Assembly: GCA_000437595.1 (NCBI GenBank) | Contig: FR899833.1 | Location: 1-6,090, forward strand | Direction of reading: 5' to 3' | Source of the DNA: Faecalibacterium sp. CAG:74 | Lineage (GTDB): Bacteria; Bacillota; Clostridia; Christensenellales; Aristaeellaceae | DNA length: 6,090 nucleotides | In this document: one piece after another, positions 1 through 6,032 of the stretch | How the letters are laid out: each line of letters begins with the position of its first letter | Position numbering within the stretch: the stretch's first letter is position 1 | The notes under the pieces: model-generated | Told to the model about the DNA's origin: nothing | What the model saw: the letters and a program-made list of their open reading frames with translations, nothing else | Database searches by the model: none | Program-made: the position numbers and the translations under genes

Positions 1-44
1 GGTCAAGGGGGCGACCGCAGACTTCGTCTGTTTTCATTGCCCCC
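1..44 (+). repeat. Truncated copy A of a dispersed hairpin repeat
   Basis: The window opens with GGTCAAGGGGG, which matches the GGTCAAGGG core found in the repeat copies at 91-147 and 6033-6090. The upstream half is outside the window. As in the other copies, the G-run starts a stem: GGGGGC at 7-12 can pair with GCCCCC at 39-44. Inside it sits a small hairpin, CAGAC (18-22), loop TTC, GTCTG (26-30), followed by TTTT. A competing stem joins 7-15 with 47-55 through GGCGAC/GTCGCC. A further short hairpin lies at 49-64. The apical part is longer than in the other copies, so membership of the same family is likely but not certain. Confidence 0.45.
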
Positions 45-90
45 CTGTCGCCTCCGCGGGGGCGAAATCCCTGCGTAAACACACGAATGC

Positions 91-147
91 AGTATGAAAA
101 AAGTTACCAACTCAATCGCGCGAAAAGGTCAAGGGAGAACCTCCCTT
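91..147 (+). repeat. Copy B of a dispersed hairpin repeat, in the ppk2 leader
   Basis: This stretch and 6033-6090 share the block accaactcaatcgcgcgaaa (107-126 and 6047-6066), then GGTCAAGGG, with looser similarity reaching back to an AGTA at 91. The repeat ends in a perfect 7-bp hairpin: AAGGGAG (131-137), loop AAC, CTCCCTT (141-147). Copy C has a different stem sequence that is also fully complementary, so the pairing seems to be conserved rather than the bases. The hairpin stops only two bases before the Shine-Dalgarno sequence of the downstream gene, so it would lie in the 5' leader of the mRNA if transcription starts upstream. It could be a structured leader, a REP-like intergenic repeat or a small mobile element. 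The sequence alone does not decide between these. Confidence 0.7.
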
Positions 148-148
148 G

Positions 149-155
149 TAAGGAG
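149..155 (+). promoter_or_regulatory. Ribosome binding site of ppk2
   Basis: TAAGGAG lies 8 bases before the ATG at 164, a near-perfect Shine-Dalgarno sequence at good spacing. It fixes the start codon. It follows directly on the repeat hairpin ending at 147. I see no convincing -35/-10 pair between 1 and 148. Confidence 0.85.
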
Positions 156-163
156 AAAGCATC

Positions 164-1036
164 ATGGGCATTGTGTTGCTGAAGGACTACCGCTGGGATG
201 GCAGCAAGAAGCTCGAACTGAAGGACGCGGAGACGGGCGCGCCGGAGTTCGTGGATAAAAAAACGCTCAAGGCGCAAACGATGGAGAACCTTGCGGAAGC
301 GGCGGCACTGCAGGATAAACTCTATGCGCAGGGGCGTGAGGGCATCCTGATTGCCATTCAGGCGCGTGACGCGGCGGGCAAGGACAGCCTCATCAAAAAG
401 GTGTTTGGGCAGCTGAACCCGGCGGCGCTGGAAGTCGCGGCATTCAAAGCGCCCAGTAAGGAAGAACTCAGCCATGATTATCTCTGGCGTATCATCCGCA
501 CCGTTCCGCCGCGCGGGAAAATCGGCGTGATGAACCGCAGCCACTACGAGGATGTGCTTGTGACGCGCGTGCACCACATGGAGAAGGGCTATGCCATGCC
601 GTCGCGCGTGACGGAGGACCCGGATTTCTACCCCAAGCGCTATCAGCAGATTCGCAATTGGGAACAGTACCTTTACGAGAACGGATACCGCGTCGTCAAG
701 GTGTACCTGAACGTCAGCCGTGACGAGCAGAAGCGCCGCTTCCTGGACAGGCTGGAACGCGAAGATAAGCACTGGAAGCTCTCGGTGGATGACATGCGCG
801 AACGCCGCCTGTGGAAGCAGTATGACGAAGCGTTCGAGGATGCCATCAATGCGACCGCGACGAAGGAATCCCCATGGTACGTCCTTCCGGCGGATGACAA
901 GTGGTTCACGCGCTACCTGATGAGCGAAATTCTGCTGGATGTGCTGATGGATGTGAACCCGGATTATCCGCCGCTTGATCCGGCGGAAGCCGCGAAAGTT
1001 CCGGCAATTCTGGCAGAGCTGGAGAATGGCGAATAA
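164..1036 (+). CDS. ppk2: Polyphosphate kinase 2 family protein (polyphosphate:nucleotide phosphotransferase)
   Basis: A 290-residue cytoplasmic protein of the PPK2 family, which moves phosphate from inorganic polyphosphate to nucleotides, recycling AMP/ADP toward ATP. The Walker A loop is DAAGKDS at residues 69-75 (Lys73). It is followed by the family blocks FKAPSKEEL (94-102) and HDYLWR (104-109). The Walker B region is NRSHYEDVLVTRVH (124-137). The lid region reads VSRDEQKRRFLDRL (184-197), then KHWKLS, and the C-terminal part has PWYVLPADDKW (237-247). The NRSHYEDVL signature and overall order match the class III type known from Meiothermus ruber, which phosphorylates both AMP and ADP; assigning that activity here is inference. 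Length is normal for a one-domain PPK2, with no signal peptide or membrane segment. Ser75 stands where many relatives have Gly. The ATG is supported by TAAGGAG 8 bases upstream. The gene appears monocistronic or followed only by a small ORF. Confidence 0.93.
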   Translation: MGIVLLKDYRWDGSKKLELKDAETGAPEFVDKKTLKAQTMENLAEAAALQDKLYAQGREGILIAIQARDAAGKDSLIKKVFGQLNPAALEVAAFKAPSKEELSHDYLWRIIRTVPPRGKIGVMNRSHYEDVLVTRVHHMEKGYAMPSRVTEDPDFYPKRYQQIRNWEQYLYENGYRVVKVYLNVSRDEQKRRFLDRLEREDKHWKLSVDDMRERRLWKQYDEAFEDAINATATKESPWYVLPADDKWFTRYLMSEILLDVLMDVNPDYPPLDPAEAAKVPAILAELENGE

Positions 1037-1040
1037 TCAG

Positions 1041-1060
1041 CACAAAATGTATTTTTTGTG
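1041..1060 (+). other. A/T-rich inverted repeat just after ppk2
   Basis: CACAAAA (1041-1047) and TTTTGTG (1054-1060) form a 7-bp stem with a 6-base loop starting 4 bases after the ppk2 stop codon. The stem is weak and lacks a following T-run, so it is a poor intrinsic terminator. It may protect the 3' end or be an operator-like site. Low confidence in any function. Confidence 0.3.
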
Positions 1061-1077
1061 GATTTCAAGGGAGAAAT

Positions 1078-1248
1078 ATGGAAGTACACATTTTGGTGTG
1101 TGCAAACCGGGTTGATTTTATGGGAAAGGCGCGGTATGATGAAGGACGTGCAGGGCACAATGCCTTGCACGCAACGCCCGAAGGCAGATGCCTGAAATAC
1201 AAAAGCATACAGCAATACGCCTTATGCGGCTCCTGCACAACGCCGTAG
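1078..1248 (+). CDS. Possible small ORF, 56 codons, unknown function
   Basis: ATG at 1078 follows AAGGGAG (1067-1073) by 4 bases, and the frame stays open for 56 codons to TAG at 1246-1248. The product starts MEVHILVCANRVDFMGK and ends CGSCTTP. It has four cysteines (residues 8, 38, 50, 53), the last two as CxxC, and a basic middle. I recognise no family. Points in favour are the Shine-Dalgarno site and a terminator-like hairpin 20 bases after the stop. Points against are the small size, the short spacer, codon use unlike the two clear genes, and an 11-bp hairpin inside the frame. The latter suggests that the RNA structure rather than the protein might matter. It could equally be the 3' untranslated region of ppk2. 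Confidence 0.3.
   Translation: MEVHILVCANRVDFMGKARYDEGRAGHNALHATPEGRCLKYKSIQQYALCGSCTTP
1147..1171 (+). other. Strong 11-bp hairpin between ppk2 and the terminator
   Basis: CGTGCAGGGCA (1147-1157), loop CAA, TGCCTTGCACG (1161-1171) pair along 11 positions with a single G-T wobble on the + strand. No T-run follows on either strand, so it is not an ordinary intrinsic terminator. A second small palindrome, AGGCA-GA-TGCCT, follows at 1182-1193. Possible roles are an mRNA-stabilising structure, part of a small RNA ending at the terminator near 1268-1306, or an old repeat. Confidence 0.45.
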
Positions 1249-1267
1249 ATTTCTCTCTTCCATGCTT

Positions 1268-1306
1268 CCCCGTCTACCCGATTCGTGGGCTGACGGGGAT
1301 TCTTTT
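1268..1306 (+). terminator. Probable intrinsic terminator
   Basis: CCCCGTC (1268-1274) pairs with GACGGGG (1292-1298), and an inner CCC/GGG pair (1277-1279 with 1287-1289) closes further. The stem is followed by ATTCTTTTACTT, a moderately T-rich tail. It would end transcription of ppk2 and of the small ORF at 1078-1248, and would separate them from the fold-back element and the large gene. The tail is interrupted by a C and an A, so efficiency may be partial. Confidence 0.6.
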
Positions 1307-1309
1307 ACT

Positions 1310-1315
1310 TATAAT
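1310..1315 (+). promoter_or_regulatory. TATAAT box at the left end of the fold-back element
   Basis: A perfect -10 consensus, TATAAT, overlaps the outer edge of the left inverted repeat. The best -35 candidate, CTGACG at 1290-1295, is only 14 bases away and sits in the terminator stem. Promoter activity is therefore doubtful. The mirrored right end offers TATACT on the - strand, also pointing inward, so the match may simply reflect the A/T-rich repeat end. Confidence 0.2.
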
Positions 1316-1474
1316 ACTATTTCCAAATTCACCTGCGCCATCTGCTTGCGCCTTTTCCGCTCTGGCGTCCGGTCGTTCCATTTAGCGTAGCACTGCTACG
1401 CTGCATTTCACTCCCGTTAGCCAGAACGAAAAATTCGCGGCGCATCTTGGCGCATTCTCATTTGGAAATAGTAT
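1314..1474. mobile_element. Fold-back repeat element with 15-bp terminal inverted repeats (MITE-like)
   Basis: The outer 15 bases ATACTATTTCCAAAT (1314-1328) and ATTTGGAAATAGTAT (1460-1474) are perfect reverse complements. Pairing continues inward: TGCGCCA (1334-1340) with 1448-1454, TGCGCC (1347-1352) with 1439-1444, and 1353-1366 with 1420-1433 at 12 of 14 positions. The centre is a perfect palindrome, AGCGTAGCA-C-TGCTACGCT (1384-1402), located at the midpoint of the element. The whole unit can thus fold as one long interrupted hairpin. It contains no ORF of note. The ends can be read as CTATTTCC...GGAAATAG flanked by TA on both sides, which would suit a TA target duplication as made by IS630/Tc1-type transposases. 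However, TA is self-complementary, so this is weak. The two internal mismatches in the 1353-1366 arm would be G-U pairs in RNA from the - strand. It resembles a non-autonomous MITE or an intergenic REP/ERIC-type unit. No transposase is present in the window. Confidence 0.7.
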
Positions 1475-1511
1475 AAGCAACACCGCACAACTCGGCGGTG
1501 CGTCGGGCGAT

Positions 1512-1536
1512 GCCTTTTCCGCACTGGGAATAGTAT
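1512..1536 (+). repeat. Partial extra copy of fold-back element pieces
   Basis: GCCTTTTCCGCACTGG (1512-1527) repeats 1350-1365 with one mismatch in 16. Directly overlapping it, TGGGAATAGTAT (1525-1536) matches the right end TGGAAATAGTAT (1463-1474) with one difference. Between the main element and this piece is a small hairpin CACCGC/GCGGTG (1481-1486 with 1495-1500). The arrangement suggests a second, decayed or rearranged member of the same family next to the intact one. Confidence 0.45.
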
Positions 1537-1755
1537 GAAAATCATGTTTTTAAGCAATCGCATCCGATTGAACAAAAACCCACGACTTTTCCTGCAAAAG
1601 CAAGAGGATTTTTCGCGGTTGATGGCGAATTAAAACGATTCGGACTGCACCTCGCTGCGGGAGAAACGGCAGAGCGCGCAGAACGAAAAACCAATCATTA
1701 TCCGGGCGTTTTCGCTGGTGGTGGCAGCGGAAAGCCCGACGGACGAGGTACTGGA
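1537..1755 (+). other. Upstream region of the large gene with a coding-like, broken stretch
   Basis: No clear promoter is visible. An ATG at 1535 opens a 32-codon frame ending at TAA 1631-1633, with no good Shine-Dalgarno site. In the same frame after that stop, 1634-1755 reads as codons with strong G/C third-position bias, including REKRQSAQNEKP and AFSLVVAAESPTDEVLEW, and runs on into the large gene out of frame. It has no start codon of its own at the left end. The frame of the large gene is also open upstream to 1534 but has no start before 1756. The stretch may be the remnant of a lost gene or simply a compositional effect; I recognise no family. Confidence 0.25.
1745..1749 (+). promoter_or_regulatory. 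Ribosome binding site of the large activase gene
   Basis: GAGGT lies 6 bases before the ATG at 1756. It is a modest Shine-Dalgarno sequence at acceptable spacing. No other start codon in this frame exists between the upstream stop at 1531-1533 and 1756, and the first conserved motif (DIGSTT) begins at residue 12. The start is therefore well supported. Confidence 0.65.
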
Positions 1756-4700
1756 ATGGAAACAAACACCTATTATTATGCGGGCATTGACATCGGGTCT
1801 ACCACCGTCAAGCTGGTGCTGCTGAACGAAGCGGGAGAAATGGTCTGGGGCGAATATCGCCGCCACTGCGCGCATACGCAGGAGACGCTGGCGGAGATGA
1901 TGCGGGAAGCGCGGAAGAAACTCGGCGCGTGCCGCGTGAAGGTGCGCATGACCGGATCGGGCGCAATTTCGCTGGCGGAAGCGCTGCGCGTCGGGTTCGT
2001 ACAGGAAGTTGTCGCGGTGGCGGAAGCGCTGCAGAAGGCCGCGCCGCAGACCGACGTCGCCATCGAATTGGGCGGCGAGGACGCGAAGATTATCTATTTC
2101 ACCGGCGGATTGGAAGAGCGCATGAACGGCGTGTGCGCGGGCGGCACGGGGTCTTTTATCGACCAGATGGCGGCGCTGCTGAAAACCGATGCGCCCGGCT
2201 TGAACGAACTGGCAAAGCGCTATCATGAGCTGTATCCCATTGCGGCGCGCTGCGGCGTGTTTGCCAAGAGCGACATTCAGCCGCTGATTAACGAGGGCGC
2301 GGCGCGTGAGGATCTGGCGGCGTCGATTTTTCAGGCGGTCGTGAACCAGACGATTTCCGGGCTGGCGTGCGGCAAGCCGATTCGCGGGCATGTGGCGTTT
2401 TTGGGCGGGCCGCTGCACTTCCTGTCCGAATTGCGGCAGGCGTTTGTCCGCACCCTGCACCTGACGGAGGAAACCGCGATTGTGCCGGAAAATTCGCACC
2501 TCTTTGCGGCGACGGGCGCGGCGATGGCAGCGCTTTCGGGCGGCGAGGACGAAGCTGTGCCGATGGACAGCCTGCTCGAACGCCTTGAGCACGGCGTGAT
2601 GCTGACCTTCGGCTTGAAGCACCTGGCGCCGCTGTTCCGCAATCAGGAGGAATATGCGGCGTTCAACCGCCGCCATGCACAGGCGAAGGTGCAGCGCGGC
2701 GATTTGGCAACGTATTCCGGCAAGTGCTATCTGGGCATTGACGCGGGTTCGACGACGACGAAAGTCGCGCTGATTGGCGAAAAGGGTGAATTGCTGTACA
2801 GCTACTACGCGGGCAATTCCGGCAGCCCGATTGAGACGGCGCGCACGGCGATGCGCGAACTGATGGAGAAGATGCCCGACACGGCGGTGATTGCGCGCTC
2901 CTGCTCTACCGGCTACGGCGAAAGCCTGCTGAAATCGGCGTTCCGGCTTGATGACGGCGAGGTGGAGACGATTGCGCACTGCACCGCGGCGGCGTTCTTT
3001 GACCCGAAAGTGGACTGTGTGCTGGATATCGGCGGGCAGGACATGAAGTGCATCAAGCTGAAAAACGGCTCGGTGGACACGATTCTGCTGAATGAAGCGT
3101 GTTCGTCCGGCTGCGGCAGCTTCTTGGAGAACTTCGCAAACTCGATGGGCTACACGGCGGAAGGATTCGCGGCGGAAGCCCTCTTTGCGCCCGCCCCGGT
3201 TGATTTGGGAACGCGCTGCACCGTGTTCATGAACTCCAACGTCAAGCAGGCGCAGAAGCAGGGCGCGACGATTCAGGACATCAGTGCGGGTCTGGCGTGT
3301 TCGGTCATCAAGAACGCGCTGTTCAAGGTCATCAAGCTCGCTGACCCGAAGGAGCTGGGGCAGCATATCGTCGTGCAGGGCGGCACGTTCCACAATAAGG
3401 CGGTGCTGCGCGCGTTTGAGCAGCTTGCGGGCGTGGAGGTCGTCTGCCCGGATATTTCCGGCATGATGGGCGCGTTCGGCGCGGCGCTGATTGCGCGCGA
3501 CCGGGCGTCGGGCAGCGATACACCCTCCTCTACCCTGCCGATTCAGGACATTCTGGGCTTGCAGTGGCAGACGCGGACGGCGCGCTGTCAGGGCTGCACG
3601 AACCACTGTATGCTGACGGTCAGCCTCTTCCCCGGCGGACGGCGGCACATCACGGGCAACCGCTGCGAAAAAGGGCTGGGCAAGACCGCAACGGGCGAAA
3701 AAGGCCCGAACGTGATGGCGTATAAGCTCAAGCGCATGTTCGACTATCAGCCGCTGACCGCCGAACAAGCCACGCGCGGCGAACTGGGCATTCCCCGCGT
3801 GCTGAACATGTATGAGAACTTCCCGTTCTGGATGACGCTGCTGACGAAGCTGGGCTTCCGGGTGGTGCTGTCCCCTGCGTCCAGCCGCGCAATCTACGAA
3901 AAGGGCATGGAGTCCATCCCGTCGGAAAGCGAGTGCTATCCGGCGAAAATGGCGCATGGGCATGTGCAGTGGCTGATTGACCAGGGCATCGGGACAATCT
4001 TCTATCCGAGCGTTTTCTATGAGCGGCAGGAGGACATGAAGACCCAGAACCACTTCAACTGCCCGATGGTCGTGGCGAATCCGGAGAATATCGCCAATAA
4101 CGTCGAGGACGTGACCGAGGGGCGCGTGCGGATGCTCAAGCCGTTCCTTGCCCTGACGGACGAAAAAACGGCGGCGGATGCGCTCGTGCGCTTCTTCCGC
4201 AAGACCTTCAATATTCCGGAACAGGAGGTGCGCGACGCGGTTCACGCGGGCTGGGACGAGCAGCAGTGTGCCAAGACCGACGTGCGCGCCGAGGGTCTGA
4301 AGGCGCTGCAATGGATGGAGGAAAACCATCGGAAGGGCATCGTGCTGGCGGGTCGTCCGTATCACGTTGACCCGGAAATTAACCACGGTATGCCGGAGCT
4401 GATTGCGTCCTACGGCTTGGCGGTGCTGACCGAGGACAGCATCCCCGCGTCCTTCCACGGCGAACATCCCCTGCGCGTGAGCGACCAGTGGGTGTACCAT
4501 TCCCGACTGTATGTGGCGGCGCAGTTTGTCAGCCAGCGGGATGATTTGGAGCTGATTCAGCTCAACTCCTTCGGCTGCGGGCTGGATGCCGTGACGACCG
4601 ATCAGGTTGCGGAAATACTGGAACGCTGCGGAAAGCTCTATACGCTGATCAAGATTGACGAGGTGAACTCGCTGGGCGCGGCGCGCATCCGCGTGCGGTC

Positions 4701-6012
4701 GCTGCTGGCGGCGATGGCGCAGCGCGAAAAGCGCGGCATCGTGGCGCATCCTGTGCCTGCGACGTATCATCGCGTGGAGTATACCCGCGACATGCAGAAG
4801 AAGGGCTATACCATTCTTGCGCCGAACATGTCGCCGATTCATTTCCGTCTGCTTCAGCCGGTGCTGGAGAAGCATGGGTATCATATCGTCATGCTGGAAA
4901 ACGATACCCGTTCCGCGATTGATACCGGACTGAAGTTCGTCAACAACGACGCCTGCTATCCGTCCATCATCACCGTCGGGCAAATGATGGAAGCCGTGCT
5001 GTCCGGCAAGTACGACACCGATCGCCTTGCCCTCGCCATGACGCAGACGGGCGGCTGCTGCCGCGCAAGCAACTACGTCGGCTTCATCCGCCGCGCGCTG
5101 GCGAAAGCTGGACTGGGGCATATCCCAGTCATTTCCATCAACGCCAACGGCATGGAAACGAACGAGGGCTTCCACTTCACCCTGCCGATGCTCATCGGCG
5201 CGGCGCAGGCGATTGTTTTCGGCGATTTGCTGATGCGCTGCCTGTATCGGGTGCGCCCCTACGAAATCGAGGCGGGCAGCGCCAACCGGCTGGCGGGGAC
5301 ATGGTCGCAGAAGATCATTGACCATCTGGTGAACGGCACGAGCCGCTACGGCGACCTCTGCCAGCAGCTTGTGGACGACTTTGACCATCTGCCGATTCAC
5401 GAGGACATGAGGAAGCCGCGCGTGGGCATCGTGGGCGAAATTCTGGTGAAGTATATGCCCGTGGCGAATAACCATCTGGTCGATTTGCTGGAAGAAGAGG
5501 GCGCGGAAGCCGTTGTGCCCGACCTGATGGACTTCATGAACTACTCCGTTTACAACGGCAAGTTCAAGCACGAGTATCTGGGCAAGGGCTGGACAAGCGA
5601 GGCGAGCGCGGTACTGGGCGTGAAGGGCATTCGCGCGCTGCGGCGTCCCGCACTCAAGGCGCTGGAAAAGTCCAAGCGCTTTGAACCGCCGATGCATATT
5701 GAGCAGATTGCTGAGCTATCCGACCCGTTCCTTTCGCAGGGCAACCAGTACGGCGAAGGGTGGTTCCTGACGGGTGAAATGGCGGAACTGCTGCTGACGG
5801 GCGTGCCAAATATCGTGTGCATTCAGCCGTTTGCGTGCTTGCCGAACCATGTGGTGGGCAAGGGGGTCATCAAGCAGTTAAGGAAGAAGTATCCGCAGGC
5901 GAATATCTGCGCGGTGGACTTTGACCCCGGCGCGAGTGAGGTAAATCAGCTCAATCGCGTGAAGCTGATGCTTTCCGCCGCACGGAAAAACATGGAGCAG
6001 GAAGCAAAATAA
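1756..6012 (+). CDS. Giant fused acyl-CoA dehydratase activase/reductase-like protein (BadF/BadG + DUF2229 + COG3581 type)
   Basis: A 1418-residue cytoplasmic protein, normal length for this clostridial family. Two ASKHA-type ATPase activase domains come first. Domain 1 has DIGSTTVK (12-19), LGGEDAK (105-111), CAGGTGSF with Cys127, and RCGVFAKSD with Cys166. Domain 2 has DAGSTTTK (329-336), TGYG (385-388), DIGGQDMK (424-431), ACSSGCGSF with Cys449 and Cys453, and RCTVFMNSN with Cys488. Next is a Cys linker, C611-x2-C614-x3-C618 plus C637. The DUF2229/COG3580-like part follows, with IPRV (679-682), ECYPAK (726-731), HGHV (734-737), GRPYHVDPEINHG (866-878) and SFGCGLDA (938-945). The COG3581-like end has NNDACYP (1063-1069), GGCCRASNY (1099-1107), VGEILVKYMP (1226-1235), CIQPFACLPNH (1355-1365) and DFDPGASEVNQLNR (1388-1401). 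In the related activases of 2-hydroxyacyl-CoA dehydratases, ATP hydrolysis drives one-electron transfer from a [4Fe-4S] cluster. The same role is inferred here, with acceptor and substrate unknown. No dehydratase genes adjoin it. Codons TTA, CTA and TCA are nearly absent. Confidence 0.92.
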   Translation: METNTYYYAGIDIGSTTVKLVLLNEAGEMVWGEYRRHCAHTQETLAEMMREARKKLGACRVKVRMTGSGAISLAEALRVGFVQEVVAVAEALQKAAPQTDVAIELGGEDAKIIYFTGGLEERMNGVCAGGTGSFIDQMAALLKTDAPGLNELAKRYHELYPIAARCGVFAKSDIQPLINEGAAREDLAASIFQAVVNQTISGLACGKPIRGHVAFLGGPLHFLSELRQAFVRTLHLTEETAIVPENSHLFAATGAAMAALSGGEDEAVPMDSLLERLEHGVMLTFGLKHLAPLFRNQEEYAAFNRRHAQAKVQRGDLATYSGKCYLGIDAGSTTTKVALIGEKGELLYSYYAGNSGSPIETARTAMRELMEKMPDTAVIARSCSTGYGESLLKSAFRLDDGEVETIAHCTAAAFFDPKVDCVLDIGGQDMKCIKLKNGSVDTILLNEACSSGCGSFLENFANSMGYTAEGFAAEALFAPAPVDLGTRCTVFMNSNVKQAQKQGATIQDISAGLACSVIKNALFKVIKLADPKELGQHIVVQGGTFHNKAVLRAFEQLAGVEVVCPDISGMMGAFGAALIARDRASGSDTPSSTLPIQDILGLQWQTRTARCQGCTNHCMLTVSLFPGGRRHITGNRCEKGLGKTATGEKGPNVMAYKLKRMFDYQPLTAEQATRGELGIPRVLNMYENFPFWMTLLTKLGFRVVLSPASSRAIYEKGMESIPSESECYPAKMAHGHVQWLIDQGIGTIFYPSVFYERQEDMKTQNHFNCPMVVANPENIANNVEDVTEGRVRMLKPFLALTDEKTAADALVRFFRKTFNIPEQEVRDAVHAGWDEQQCAKTDVRAEGLKALQWMEENHRKGIVLAGRPYHVDPEINHGMPELIASYGLAVLTEDSIPASFHGEHPLRVSDQWVYHSRLYVAAQFVSQRDDLELIQLNSFGCGLDAVTTDQVAEILERCGKLYTLIKIDEVNSLGAARIRVRSLLAAMAQREKRGIVAHPVPATYHRVEYTRDMQKKGYTILAPNMSPIHFRLLQPVLEKHGYHIVMLENDTRSAIDTGLKFVNNDACYPSIITVGQMMEAVLSGKYDTDRLALAMTQTGGCCRASNYVGFIRRALAKAGLGHIPVISINANGMETNEGFHFTLPMLIGAAQAIVFGDLLMRCLYRVRPYEIEAGSANRLAGTWSQKIIDHLVNGTSRYGDLCQQLVDDFDHLPIHEDMRKPRVGIVGEILVKYMPVANNHLVDLLEEEGAEAVVPDLMDFMNYSVYNGKFKHEYLGKGWTSEASAVLGVKGIRALRRPALKALEKSKRFEPPMHIEQIAELSDPFLSQGNQYGEGWFLTGEMAELLLTGVPNIVCIQPFACLPNHVVGKGVIKQLRKKYPQANICAVDFDPGASEVNQLNRVKLMLSAARKNMEQEAK

Positions 6013-6032
6013 TCGGATTAACACGCGGAAGA

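Noticed and set aside
91..100. AGTATGAAAA shared between 91-100 and 1532-1541 as a common regulatory site.
   Set aside because: Ten A-rich bases can match by chance, and the flanking sequences differ.
104..772. A 222-codon open frame on the - strand over ppk2.
   Set aside because: It overlaps a clear PPK2 gene on the other strand and has no family motif; it is a shadow of biased codon use.
1066..1076. TCAAGGGAGAA shared with repeat copy B (129-139), suggesting a fourth repeat copy.
   Set aside because: Only 11 bases match. The upstream 20-base block and the 3' stem arm are missing, and the purine-rich string is explained as a ribosome binding site.
1188..1385. A 65-codon + strand frame across the terminator and into the fold-back element.
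   Set aside because: It runs through an intrinsic terminator and the inverted repeat end, which is unlikely for a real gene, and shows no recognised motif.
1314..1536. A CRISPR array or tandem repeat array.
   Set aside because: The repeats are inverted and too few, with no regular spacer pattern and no cas genes.
1550..1765. A 71-codon - strand frame upstream of the large gene.
   Set aside because: Its start overlaps the large gene's start region, and its sequence is an Arg/Leu-rich mirror of the GC-biased + strand. It has no evident ribosome binding site or family.
1630..5697. A 1355-codon open frame on the - strand, antisense to the large gene.
   Set aside because: Its codons align exactly with the sense codons, so it needs only the absence of TTA, CTA and TCA in the sense frame. 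Those codons are avoided here: the frame begins after a CTA at 5716-5718 and ends at a TTA at 1630-1632. The product is rich in Arg, His, Ala and Leu with no recognisable motif, while the sense strand has many conserved motifs.
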